A DNA stretch of 64,000 nucleotides from positions 1 to 64,000 of the forward strand of contig JADZFR010000050.1 of assembly GCA_020849795.1 (NCBI GenBank). Direction: 5' to 3'. This document shows positions 53,801-61,232 of this stretch, one piece after another. This stretch comes from Planctomycetota bacterium. Lineage in GTDB: Bacteria; Planctomycetota; UBA8742; UBA2392. Position 1 is the stretch's first letter; each line of letters opens with the position of its first letter. A program made the position numbers and the translations under genes. A model generated the notes under the pieces. The model saw nothing but the letters and a program-made list of their open reading frames with translations, was not told where the DNA came from and did no database searches.

Positions 53801-54284
53801 CCTTGTGGGCGACGTCAAAGTTCGTGACTTCGCCGTTCAGCGCATGCACGGTCGAGAAGTCACACTCGGCCAGCATGTACCGGATCATGCCCTCCAGGCC
53901 CATTTCACGGCCGTCGTGGGGGCTGAAAATGCGGGTGATGCCGTAGTCGTGAAGTTCGCGTATTTCGTCAGCAACGATCACGCCGCCGCCGCCGCCAAAC
54001 ACCTTGATGTGACCAGCGCCCTTTTCGTGCAGCAGATCGTACATGTACTTGAAGAACTCCATGTGGCCGCCCTGGTAGCTTGAGACTGCGATGCCCTGGG
54101 CGTCTTCTTCAATGGCGGCGTTGACGATTTCTTCGGCGCTGCGGTTGTGGCCAAGGTGGATGACCTCGGCACCATGGGCCTGCAGCAGACGGCGCATGAT
54201 GTTAATGCTGACATCGTGCCCATCGAAAAGGGCAGCGGCGGTCACGAACCGGACCTTGTGCTTGACCTGGAAGACTTGCTTCAT
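50862..54284 (-). CDS. icmF: Fused isobutyryl-CoA mutase (B12-binding, G3E GTPase and mutase domains)
   Basis: A 1140-residue enzyme that interconverts isobutyryl-CoA and n-butyryl-CoA with adenosylcobalamin. Order: B12-binding domain with DGHD (D21-x-H23, the lower ligand) and the SSYQGGH and GGGGGVI strands; MeaI-type G3E GTPase chaperone with GVTGTGGAGKSS (204-215), VISIDPTRKRTGGALLGDR and ETSGIGQADG; then the mutase barrel from about residue 560 (FPYTAGVYPYKRS, a SMTINGPAP stretch, and NALHTNAFDEA-like NSLHTNAFDEA). The ATG at 54284 (MKQVFQVKHKV) is chosen. It stands alone, without a separate methylmalonyl-CoA pathway gene here. No cobalamin riboswitch is recognisable in the 187 bases upstream. 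Confidence 0.94.
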   Translation of the reverse strand: MKQVFQVKHKVRFVTAAALFDGHDVSINIMRRLLQAHGAEVIHLGHNRSAEEIVNAAIEEDAQGIAVSSYQGGHMEFFKYMYDLLHEKGAGHIKVFGGGGGVIVADEIRELHDYGITRIFSPHDGREMGLEGMIRYMLAECDFSTVHALNGEVTNFDVAHKGSVARLITLAELNGQSPPGQAERVKQAIRKRKDALKHAIPVIGVTGTGGAGKSSLTDELLRRYLLDFVDKHVAVISIDPTRKRTGGALLGDRIRMNALNNDRVYMRSLATRESNTEVSAALDEAIDICKAAGYDLVIVETSGIGQADGVITGFVDCSLYVMTSEYGAATQLEKIEMLDYADFVVLNKFERRGAKDALRDIRKQAWRNRGAPSNLKPEQMPVYPTIAAQFNDLGVNRLYGDLLKRLSEITGETLETRYFTQVCDADGPTQQTVVPGKRTRYLSEVAETVRGHHRWSEAQRAIAGKLGACYHALHELGDKAIAPLEPLNAEEGKDPVTRALRERYSDLLAELDPACVRELKAWPALVHSYTDDENVYEVRGREIRVANFTTTLSGTKLPKVALPKFSDWGDRLFWLLEENVPGGFPYTAGVYPYKRSGEDPTRMFAGEGPAERTNRRFHLVSEGQPAARLSTAFDSVTLYGEDPHERPDIYGKVGESGVAIFTVEEIEMLYAGFDLCAASNSVSMTINGPAPIILAFFFNAAIRQQARKHLMETGKLTAKRPPARLFVPKSVGARDPLESAWQDPRCFDQDWSQIRALLTDAEFDRIAAETVSTVRGTVQADILKEDQAQNTCIFSIEFALKMMGDVQQWFIEHNVRNYYSVSISGYHIAEAGANPITQLAFTLANGFTYVEAYRARGMDVNDFAPNLSFFFSNGVDAEYSVIGRVARRIWAVAMKRMYGANERSQMLKYHIQTSGRSLHAMEIDFNDIRTTLQALYAICDNCNSLHTNAFDEAITTPTDNSVRRALAIQLIINKELGLTKNENPIQGSFVIEELTNLVEEAVLTEFDRITERGGVLGAMETQYQRGKIQEESMYYEQLKHSGELPIVGVNSYLNPHPLEHEAKVELARATQAEKEACIERLRKFQKQHEPGAAKALERLKRAALGGQNIFDELMHTVKHCSLGQISQALYEVGGQYRRSM

Positions 54285-54428
54285 GGGCTGAACTCGTGCC
54301 CCAAGGGGTTCAAGGGGCCCCCCGCCCCTGTCATTCCGAAACAACGCTATGGTCAGTTATAGAACAGCGGCGCCGGAAGGTGTAGCCCTGAAGCAACGGT
54401 CAGGTTAGTCGCCGCTAGTCCTAACGAG

Positions 54429-54456
54429 CAACGGCTGGCCTCAAGGCCAGCCGTTG
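54429..54456 (-). terminator. Hairpin terminator after the zinc-ribbon/HExxH gene
   Basis: A perfect 12-base stem (CAACGGCTGGCC with GGCCAGCCGTTG) and a 4-base loop, 15 bases after the stop on the minus strand. The following bases are not T-rich, so it may instead be a mRNA end-protecting hairpin. Confidence 0.55.
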
Positions 54457-54471
54457 TTCGAACTGGCTGGT

Positions 54472-57177
54472 TTAGCGCAGCGCGGGGACTTCTTCCTCGC
54501 GCCGGTTTGCGTTCTGCTCGGTGCCGTGTGCATTGTTGGCACCCGGGTGGCGATCGCCGGGCAGTACTTCTGACGGCAGTACAGACTTGGGCAACTCGCC
54601 CTCATCGGCGCCCTTGCCGACGTTTTCAGCCTTCAGGTTCTTGGTGTAGTCTTCAAACTTCTTGTTAATGGTGTCCCAGTCTGCGTCGGACTTGATGCCA
54701 AACACCTGTTTGAACGCGTTCACGCCTGGTGTTGTGTCGTAACTGGTGAGCTTGATTTCACCCTTGTAGTCCTTGCCCAGGAACTCCCACCACTGGTCAC
54801 GGTAAGGGTACTTCGAGCCCTCTTTATAGTACTGGAAGAAGTAGCTCATCTGGCACGCCGTGGCGTAGTACAGGCCCATCAACGGGCCCTGGAACCTGCC
54901 CTCACCACCCTGCGGCACCGGGACGCCAAGCTCGCGCAGGCGGTCACACCCCAAGTACACCAGGGCCGAATAGCTGCCACATTTCAGCAGGTCTTGCAGC
55001 CGGAAAATGCTGCGGTTGGACATGCTTTCAAAGTTCCGCTGCCAGCCTTGCAGGCGCAGGTGGTTCAGCTGCAGGAACTCATACTTCGCGTCGCGGCCCT
55101 TGCCGCCGCTGCGCACGAAGCCCGAAACGGAGTCAGTGATGCCTTCCTGCACCAGAATGCTTGAGTAGCTGGGTCGGTCCGGTCCTTCGCCCTTGCCCAG
55201 CTTCTTCCAGTCAATCGGGTTGGCGCCGTAGTGGTCGGAGAGCAGGTGGAACGTCTCGTGGATCAGCACGGACTCGTTGAACCATGCGGTATCCGGGTTG
55301 GCATCGTTGCGGTCGTCATAGGTGATGACGATTTCGTTGCGCGGCGAGTAAAACGCGCGGGCGCCGGGCATCGGCTGGCCAATCTCGTCTTCACAGTACT
55401 GCTCAAACGTGTGGCTGTCTTTGAGCACGATCACTGAAAGCGGCCAGCCCTCTTTTTCTGCCAGTTCGCCCTGACCCATGGGCTTCACGCGCTGCAGGCT
55501 GTACCGCGTCACGAAGTTCACAGCGAACCAGTCATACAGGTGCTGCAACAGTGCCGACTTGCTGGCCAGCGATTCCTCAAACTCCGGGCTGATGCCCTCA
55601 GTGCCTGGCGGCTTCTCGACGTACACCATGAACGGCTTCCAGTAGGTGTAGGTCCAGACTTTGTCAAACTCTTCGTTGTCGCGGCGCATGGCAAGCTGGC
55701 AGAACGAACGCTGCTGCTTTGCGCGGTTCCACTTGAGCGTGGTCGAACCCTTGGTGTCGTTGGCCTGCTTGAATCGAATCCAGGCGCGCCGGGCGTTACG
55801 GGCAAACCCGTCTTTCTCGTGCGAGGCAAAGAACTCGTCGCCCTTTTCGACGGCTACCTTCTCAAGCTTTTTCAGTTCGGCAACGACATCCGGCGGGAAC
55901 AACTTCGCGTCCGCGTACACCGGGTCGAGCGCCACGTAGTACTTGTTGTACTCCTCGCTGCCCTCGGTCTCGTGCAGCAGGTAGTCGTCCATCTTGGCGG
56001 GGCGGGTGTATTCCATCCAACCCAGCCGCTTCACCACGTCTTCGAACGTCTTGTTCGCCACGACAATCTGGCGCTGGCCGTCCTTCTGCCTTTTGACGGC
56101 AATGCCCTCGCGCTGCATCGCCGAAGCGGCTTTGCGCAACAGGTTATTGGCAAAAGAATAGCCGTCGTTGTCCAGCATCAAGGCGATCTGCGCCATCGGC
56201 AGGGCCTTGTCGCTCTCAGCCTTGGAAAGCAGCTGGTTAGCCCATGCGTCCTGCTGTGTGCGCCACTCGGGCTTGGCTTTGCGTGCCTTGGCCTCTTCAT
56301 AGAACGTCTTGACCTGGTCCAACGTCAGGGTCATGACGTTGTTGATGTTTTTCTGGTGGTGGACCAGCAGGCTCTTGTCCGGGTCAGCGGCCGGGCCGCC
56401 CGTATCGCTCGATGCTGTACCGCCGTCTCCGCCCGTACCGCCACTTCCGGTACCGCCGCCGCCACCCGACGAAGCAATGATGATCACCACAACCAGGATG
56501 ACTGCGACCGCGCCGCCGCCAATGCCGGCGAACAGGGGCATGTTGTTCTTCTTTTTGGGCGCACCATGCATATGCGGCGGCATTGACCGCCCGGTCGGTG
56601 CCGGCTGCGGGGCGTGCCCAGTACGCGTCGGCACGCGCGTTGCCGCGCGACCGCGGGCGCTGGTATCGGCGGCTGCCATCGGGGGCGCCCCGATGACGGT
56701 TTCTTCTTTGCGCATCACAGACGCGCCGCCGGTCATGTCAACCGAAGACTCGTGCTGCGAAACGCCCGTCGCTTCTTCGCGCGTGCTGGAGCTTGCGTCA
56801 ATATCAGCGCGGCGAATGGTACGAGTGCCGCCCACGATGGTGGGGTTCGCCACCTGTGGCGAAGGCACCGTTACGGATGCACCGCACTTTTTGCAGGTGG
56901 TTTTCTTGCCGGCGTGAGAGGGCGAAACGCTGTACTTCGTTCCGCACGCGGGACATGGAAAAACGATAGCATCTGACATCGCGGACTCCCTGCGGTTCTC
57001 GGCTTGCTGGTTGGCAGAGCCGGGTGGACTACTGTATGACATTTCCGCCTTGTTCGAAAGTCTGCCGCCTGCCAGTTCGGCGGCTTTGGCATCAGCAGCG
57101 GATAGCACGGCACGGTCCAGCGCCGGTGGTGGCGTCGGGCCGCGGAAACGCTGATTATACGGGTCTTGCGAACTCAT
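54472..57177 (-). CDS. Membrane protein with N-terminal zinc ribbon and C-terminal HExxH domain
   Basis: A 901-residue protein. A MJ0042-like zinc ribbon lies at about 72-104 (FPCPACGTKYSV and TCKKCGASVTVP, four Cys). A Ser/Thr/Pro-rich linker leads to one membrane helix (FAGIGGGAVAVILVVVIIIASS, about 218-240) and a Gly-rich spacer. The outer domain has HETFH at 640-644 with ILVQEGITDSVSG downstream, matching an HExxH plus Glu gluzincin-type metalloprotease (peptidase MA-like). Two starts are plausible: ATG 57177 (AAGGA ribosome site) and ATG 56979 (GGGAG), which begins at MSDAIVFPCP. The gene lies downstream of the ECF sigma factor gene on the same strand and may be its target or partner. 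Confidence 0.8.
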   Translation of the reverse strand: MSSQDPYNQRFRGPTPPPALDRAVLSAADAKAAELAGGRLSNKAEMSYSSPPGSANQQAENRRESAMSDAIVFPCPACGTKYSVSPSHAGKKTTCKKCGASVTVPSPQVANPTIVGGTRTIRRADIDASSSTREEATGVSQHESSVDMTGGASVMRKEETVIGAPPMAAADTSARGRAATRVPTRTGHAPQPAPTGRSMPPHMHGAPKKKNNMPLFAGIGGGAVAVILVVVIIIASSGGGGGTGSGGTGGDGGTASSDTGGPAADPDKSLLVHHQKNINNVMTLTLDQVKTFYEEAKARKAKPEWRTQQDAWANQLLSKAESDKALPMAQIALMLDNDGYSFANNLLRKAASAMQREGIAVKRQKDGQRQIVVANKTFEDVVKRLGWMEYTRPAKMDDYLLHETEGSEEYNKYYVALDPVYADAKLFPPDVVAELKKLEKVAVEKGDEFFASHEKDGFARNARRAWIRFKQANDTKGSTTLKWNRAKQQRSFCQLAMRRDNEEFDKVWTYTYWKPFMVYVEKPPGTEGISPEFEESLASKSALLQHLYDWFAVNFVTRYSLQRVKPMGQGELAEKEGWPLSVIVLKDSHTFEQYCEDEIGQPMPGARAFYSPRNEIVITYDDRNDANPDTAWFNESVLIHETFHLLSDHYGANPIDWKKLGKGEGPDRPSYSSILVQEGITDSVSGFVRSGGKGRDAKYEFLQLNHLRLQGWQRNFESMSNRSIFRLQDLLKCGSYSALVYLGCDRLRELGVPVPQGGEGRFQGPLMGLYYATACQMSYFFQYYKEGSKYPYRDQWWEFLGKDYKGEIKLTSYDTTPGVNAFKQVFGIKSDADWDTINKKFEDYTKNLKAENVGKGADEGELPKSVLPSEVLPGDRHPGANNAHGTEQNANRREEEVPALR

Positions 57178-57229
57178 ACTGGCTGTCCTTCGGAACGCGA
57201 GCCTTGCCCGCCTGCGCGGGAACCGGCGT

Positions 57230-57775
57230 TCACGCCATTTCCCCCGAAAGCCACTCGCGCAACTTTTCCAGCGCCAGCCGGTGACGCGATTCCACCGTCT
57301 TGGCGTTTTCCTTCAGGACGTCGGCAACTTCTGCAAACGTCATTTCCCCGTAAATCTTCAAAAGCACCACTTCGCGCTGTTCCTCGGGCAGCCGGCGCAG
57401 CGCGCGATCCAGCTGGTCAGCTTCTTCGCCCGACGTCATGGTGTCGCGCGGCTTGACCAGCATGGTTGCCGGCTGACCCTGCTCGATTGCCTTTCGCTCG
57501 CGACTTCGGCGCCGAAACTCATCCAGCACCGAGTTGCGAAGCCCGCCGTACAGGTAGGCGCGCACGTTGCGGGCCGATTGCAGGCGCGCCGGGTCTTCGA
57601 TCAGGCGCAGCCACAGGTCCTGGGTTGCGTCGGCGGCGTGAGCTTCGTCGGCACACATGCTTAGCGCATAGCCGTACAGGCCGTGTCGATGTCGACGGTA
57701 CAGCTCGGCAAAAGCGTCACGGTCGCCCGCACAGAAACGGGCGACCAGGTCTTGATCCGAATCAGTCTTCGTCAC
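57230..57775 (-). CDS. ECF-type RNA polymerase sigma factor
   Basis: A 181-residue sigma-70 family protein. Region 2 contains DQDLVARFCAGDRDAFAELYRRH and DATQDLWLRLIED; region 4 has LRRLPEEQREVVLLKIYGEM and TFAEVADVLKENAKTVESRHR. There is no region 3. The GTG at 57775 is the likely start; a TTG at 57802 would add nine residues. No anti-sigma factor with a recognisable zinc-anti-sigma domain follows. The adjacent zinc-ribbon membrane protein may take this role, although this is an inference from position only. Confidence 0.92.
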   Translation of the reverse strand: MTKTDSDQDLVARFCAGDRDAFAELYRRHRHGLYGYALSMCADEAHAADATQDLWLRLIEDPARLQSARNVRAYLYGGLRNSVLDEFRRRSRERKAIEQGQPATMLVKPRDTMTSGEEADQLDRALRRLPEEQREVVLLKIYGEMTFAEVADVLKENAKTVESRHRLALEKLREWLSGEMA

Positions 57776-57945
57776 CAGCGGCACTATCCATAGACGCGGC
57801 AAGGACGGCGATTCCTCAAAGGAAATCAGAATTCCCGCGGCGCCTGGGCCAGAACACTCACCAGACCGCCACTATAGCTTCGCCCGCAATGCGCAGGGCG
57901 AGCAATGAACGATTGCCGAAAAGGCATGCGCTGAGCCGGGCCGAC

Positions 57946-58482
57946 CTATTCCTGCTTCCACCAGCTCAGGCCGCGGTAGGTGTTCAGGCGTCGCCAGATC
58001 TTGGTCAGGTCGCGACGGGCCGCCAGCACCTGTTCGGTGCTGTGCTTGGCCTTGCCATCGTGGCGGGGATGCAGTTCAAAGGCCATCTGGAAGTCATACG
58101 TAAACTCAAGCGACCACTCACACTCAAGCTCGGCTCGCATCAGGCGCAGGGCCTGGCCCAGATTCTCAAGCTGCCATGTGCGATGGTCCGCCAGCTCAAA
58201 TGCCACAAAAGGCATCGTCCCCTGGCGCTTGTCGCCGCCCGAGTCGCCGATGATGCGCACACCCGGTAGTCCTTCGATGAACTGGGCCAACGGGAAGCTG
58301 TCAATGCTGACGCCCAGGCCGTCGGCTTCGCGCTGCAACTCAAGCAGTTCGATCAGGTCGGCGGGGCCCTCCAGGTTGCCGCAGACTTCGCATTCGCGAA
58401 TCGCATCGCCCTCAATCGCTCGCACGACCACGGCATGGTTGCCGCAGGAATCGCACGTGTCGGTTTCGGTCTCAAAGTCCAT
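57946..58482 (-). CDS. Zinc-ribbon protein of unknown function
   Basis: A 178-residue protein that opens with a two-CxxC zinc ribbon (CDSCGNHAVVVR and ECEVCGNLEGP). The rest is a helix-strand region (LIELLELQREADGLGVSID, MPFVAFELADHRTWQLENLG, SLEFTYDFQMAFELHP) and a basic C terminus. The ATG at 58482 is preferred to a longer frame; TATACT lies 13 bases upstream. A small cytosolic regulatory or nucleic-acid-binding protein is possible. No family is recognised. Confidence 0.65.
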   Translation of the reverse strand: MDFETETDTCDSCGNHAVVVRAIEGDAIRECEVCGNLEGPADLIELLELQREADGLGVSIDSFPLAQFIEGLPGVRIIGDSGGDKRQGTMPFVAFELADHRTWQLENLGQALRLMRAELECEWSLEFTYDFQMAFELHPRHDGKAKHSTEQVLAARRDLTKIWRRLNTYRGLSWWKQE

Positions 58483-58554
58483 ATTGAAGCCGCGGAGTAT
58501 AGAGCGGCTGGCGGCAAGTGAAACGGTGTTGGTAGTCGGACCCCACAAAAGGCA

Positions 58555-58582
58555 AACCGGCGCGGATTGCTCCGCGCCGGTT
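58555..58582 (-). terminator. Hairpin terminator after the lipoprotein gene
   Basis: A perfect 12-base stem (AACCGGCGCGGA with its complement) with a GCAA tetraloop of the GNRA class, then TGCCTTTTG on the minus strand. Confidence 0.8.
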
Positions 58583-58607
58583 GGTGTCTCAAGCAAGAGG
58601 GTGTGAC

Positions 58608-59300
58608 TTACTCCCATGAAAGCAGAGGCTTGGCGTCGTCGCCGAACGCGCTCAGCGCGGTGACCATGCCGCTGACTTCGTTCTTGATCATGCCGCCGAA
58701 CCAGCCGTTGTCCGCCATCCAGGTCTTGGATTCCCAGCCGTCGCCCTTCATGGTGATGATCTTGCCGCTCCACTTGCCGCCGGCCAACTCAAGGTCAGCG
58801 AACGGCTCTTCGGTGGTCGTCGGCGGGGTGCCGCCGCAAACCGGGGCGGGCTTGGCCATCACGCCGATTTCCTTGCCCTTCTCGCCCGGCTTACCGATCC
58901 AGGCCTTCTGGACGTTGACTTCGCCCATCGCGACGCTGGTGTCAACCTGGTACGCGGTGACGTAGTCGTAGCTGCTGTACTCGCCCTTGCTCTTCATTTC
59001 CATTTCGACAATCGCGATGCTGCCGTCAACCTTGGCAATCTGCCAACGGGTGGTGTTCTTGCTGCCGTAAGCCTCGCTGCTGGTTTCCCAGTACTGGCCG
59101 GCCTTGGGGTCAGCGTGCACGGTGACCCAGTAGGTGGTCTCTTTGATGTTGTCGATCATCATCTGCGTCATGTCGGTACCGCCGCCGCTGCAACCACCGC
59201 TGCAACCGCCCGACTCGCCGCCGTCGCCGCCACCGGTGCCGCCACAAGCCGCCAGTGCCAGGACGCCCATAAACGCAACCAATGCAAGAAGCTTCTTCAT
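58608..59300 (-). CDS. Lipoprotein of unknown function
   Basis: A 230-residue predicted lipoprotein; the ATG at 59300 follows GGAG and the signal peptide is LLALVAFMGVLALAAC. A Gly- and Cys-rich linker (GGCSGGCSGGGTD) follows the anchor and its two extra Cys residues could bind a metal or form disulfides. The domain from about 45 contains WVTVHADPKAGQYWETSS, an IAIVEMEMKS strand and GWESKTWMADNGWFGGMIK, which suggests a beta-rich outer-face domain. No family is recognised. Confidence 0.7.
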   Translation of the reverse strand: MKKLLALVAFMGVLALAACGGTGGGDGGESGGCSGGCSGGGTDMTQMMIDNIKETTYWVTVHADPKAGQYWETSSEAYGSKNTTRWQIAKVDGSIAIVEMEMKSKGEYSSYDYVTAYQVDTSVAMGEVNVQKAWIGKPGEKGKEIGVMAKPAPVCGGTPPTTTEEPFADLELAGGKWSGKIITMKGDGWESKTWMADNGWFGGMIKNEVSGMVTALSAFGDDAKPLLSWE

Positions 59301-59535
59301 AGTGTGAACTCCAAAAAGGAAGTTGAGTGAACTCGAGCGAACCGTTTTCGTGCGTTTCCCCGACCAATCCCTGCTTAGGTGGGTACGGGCCAACCCGCAA
59401 GTGCGGATTTGCCTATTCCCATCCAAGCAAGGGGCGTGGAGTCTATGCATCCCCTCACTGCCATTCAATAGACTTTGTAAAAGAAACTGACACCCGCTTC
59501 GCCTCACTGTGGAAATCATTAGCGCGCACTAACAT

Positions 59536-60558
59536 ATGGCCAGCATTGAGCTTACAACTTCCGGCTACTGCTGGCTTACACCGCCCGCCGCTTCCGCGCT
59601 GTCTTTGCTGTTCCTTTACGTGCCTGCGCTGCCGTCAGTTTTTGACGGCGAACTTGCTGTTGCTGACGATGTTCCCCGCGTGACATGGCTCTACTTCCGC
59701 GGGCGCAAACTGGACCAAGTCGTCTATGCCCGCCTTGGTCCGGGGGTGCTGGTCAGTTGCCATGGCGGACCGGCGGTCCGGTCGGCAATGGAGGCTGCCC
59801 TGGTCGGCGCCGGGGCAACCCGAACGCGCCCCCCCGACCTCTGGAACGGGCGGACGCCATTGGCAGCCGAAGTCGCCCGTCTCTTGCCCGACCTGCACGG
59901 GCAGACCGGGGTAACCCTTGGCTTGCGAACGCTCGCCGATGGCGAGCGCGGACTGCGCGAAATGCTGGCGGAGCCGCAACCGGCAGGGGTGGACGCACTC
60001 TCCCAAGCCCGCTGGCTGTTCTCGCCGCCGCGCATTCAACTTTGGGGGCCGGTGAACGCAGGCAAGTCCAGCCTGCTGAACGCGTTGTGTGGGGGCGAGC
60101 TGGTGGCCGTGGCCGACGAGCCCGGCTTGACCCGCGACGTGATTGAAGGCGGCTTTGAACATGCGGGCGTGGTTTTCCGCGTGTTCGACGCCCCGGGCGA
60201 ATGGCCCCAAGCCACAGGTGTGAGTGCAGCCGCACTCGAGCTTGCACGCCAATGGAAGGCGCAGGCTGACCTGGTGCTCACGCTGGTGCCCCCGGGTGCT
60301 GCCGGGTCGGGCGAGTGGACGTTGTTCAGCCGCAGCGATGAAGACCGCGAATCACGGCATCCGGGCGTCAGCATTCGCAGCCCTGCCACGGTCGTAGCCC
60401 TCAAAGCACGCCTGGTGAATCATTTCTATGGCAAGCTGCTGGCACTGCCGACCGAGCGACAGTTTGCCTTCCCGCCCGCGCTGCTGACGGAATTGCAGGA
60501 ACTTGCCGGGGGACGCACCGACGCTAAGGCAATCGCAACCCGCTGGCTGGATGCGTGA
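59536..60558 (+). CDS. MnmE-like GTPase lacking the usual G4 motif
   Basis: A 340-residue protein related to the tRNA-modification GTPase MnmE (TrmE). The N-terminal 110 residues resemble its GcvT-like folate domain (LYFRGRKLDQVVYARLGPG). The G domain starts with GPVNAGKSSLLNAL (G1), then PGLTRDVIEGG (G2 Thr), and FDAPGEW (G3, DAPG). The G4 NKxD motif is not visible, and the C-terminal CxGK motif that MnmE uses for methylene transfer is missing. The protein is shorter than MnmE (about 450 residues). It may be a divergent derivative with a different role. It has no close operon neighbour; pyrR starts 78 bases later. Confidence 0.7.
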   Translation: MASIELTTSGYCWLTPPAASALSLLFLYVPALPSVFDGELAVADDVPRVTWLYFRGRKLDQVVYARLGPGVLVSCHGGPAVRSAMEAALVGAGATRTRPPDLWNGRTPLAAEVARLLPDLHGQTGVTLGLRTLADGERGLREMLAEPQPAGVDALSQARWLFSPPRIQLWGPVNAGKSSLLNALCGGELVAVADEPGLTRDVIEGGFEHAGVVFRVFDAPGEWPQATGVSAAALELARQWKAQADLVLTLVPPGAAGSGEWTLFSRSDEDRESRHPGVSIRSPATVVALKARLVNHFYGKLLALPTERQFAFPPALLTELQELAGGRTDAKAIATRWLDA

Positions 60559-60612
60559 TCGGCAGGAATTCGCCAATGGGTCTGGCGTCGGGAGCGCAGT
60601 CAATCCAGAATT

Positions 60613-60631
60613 GCCCGCCTTCATTGCGGGC
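60613..60631 (+). promoter_or_regulatory. Hairpin immediately before the pyrR start
   Basis: GCCCGC-CTTCATT-GCGGGC, with 6-base arms, ends five bases before the ATG at 60637, so it could occlude the ribosome site. No full Bacillus-type pyr attenuator is seen. Confidence 0.35.
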
Positions 60632-60636
60632 GAAAC

Positions 60637-61164
60637 ATGACCACAGCCGTTTTCGTTGACGCAGCCGGCGTCACAGAGGGCGTATCCCGGCTGGCCAAAG
60701 CCATTCAGCAGCGGCATGCGCAAGCGCCGGTACTGGTCGGCATACGCACGAACGGTGTGCCGCTGGCGCAGCGAATTGCAGCAGCCTTTGCGGCGCTTGG
60801 CCTTCCGACGCCGCAATTGGGCGCAATTGATATCACACTTTACCGGGACGACTTGGGGGCGCGTGGGCTGCCCCAGGTGCTGGGTAGTGACATCCCTGCA
60901 GACCTCGAGGGTAAGCGCGTGGTGCTGGTCGATGACGTGCTGTACACCGGGCGCACAGTACGGGCAGCACTGACCGAACTTGCGGATTACGGGCGCCCCG
61001 AACGTATTGAATTGTGCGTGCTGGTAGACCGCGGCCTGCGCGAGTTGCCGATTTGTGCCGACTATGTCGGGTTTGAATGCAAGACCGAACCGGGCGACCA
61101 TGTGAAGGTAGAACTGTCAGAAAGCGGAGCGGACACGGACTGTGTGCTACTGCGACGGGGGTGA
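60637..61164 (+). CDS. pyrR: PyrR-like regulator/uracil phosphoribosyltransferase
   Basis: A 175-residue phosphoribosyltransferase. The PRPP-binding loop is VVLVDDVLYTGRTVRAAL, with LVGIRTNGVPLAQRI and ITLYRDDL upstream and LVDRGLRELP after it, all typical of PyrR. Family members bind pyr mRNA and also make UMP from uracil in some species. The only pyrimidine-pathway target in this window is pyrD at 5.9-6.8 kb, which is distant. The hairpin just upstream may be relevant for its own expression. Confidence 0.88.
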   Translation: MTTAVFVDAAGVTEGVSRLAKAIQQRHAQAPVLVGIRTNGVPLAQRIAAAFAALGLPTPQLGAIDITLYRDDLGARGLPQVLGSDIPADLEGKRVVLVDDVLYTGRTVRAALTELADYGRPERIELCVLVDRGLRELPICADYVGFECKTEPGDHVKVELSESGADTDCVLLRRG

Positions 61165-61232
61165 CCAACCGTCCGTTGCATTGAGACACAGTCGCAGTTA
61201 GAACCGGGGCAGCCACTATCGAGGAACGAGCC

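Noticed and set aside
54285-54471. A cobalamin riboswitch upstream of the mutase gene
   Set aside because: No B12-box-like sequence or multi-stem fold was seen; only the terminator-like hairpin at 54429-54456.
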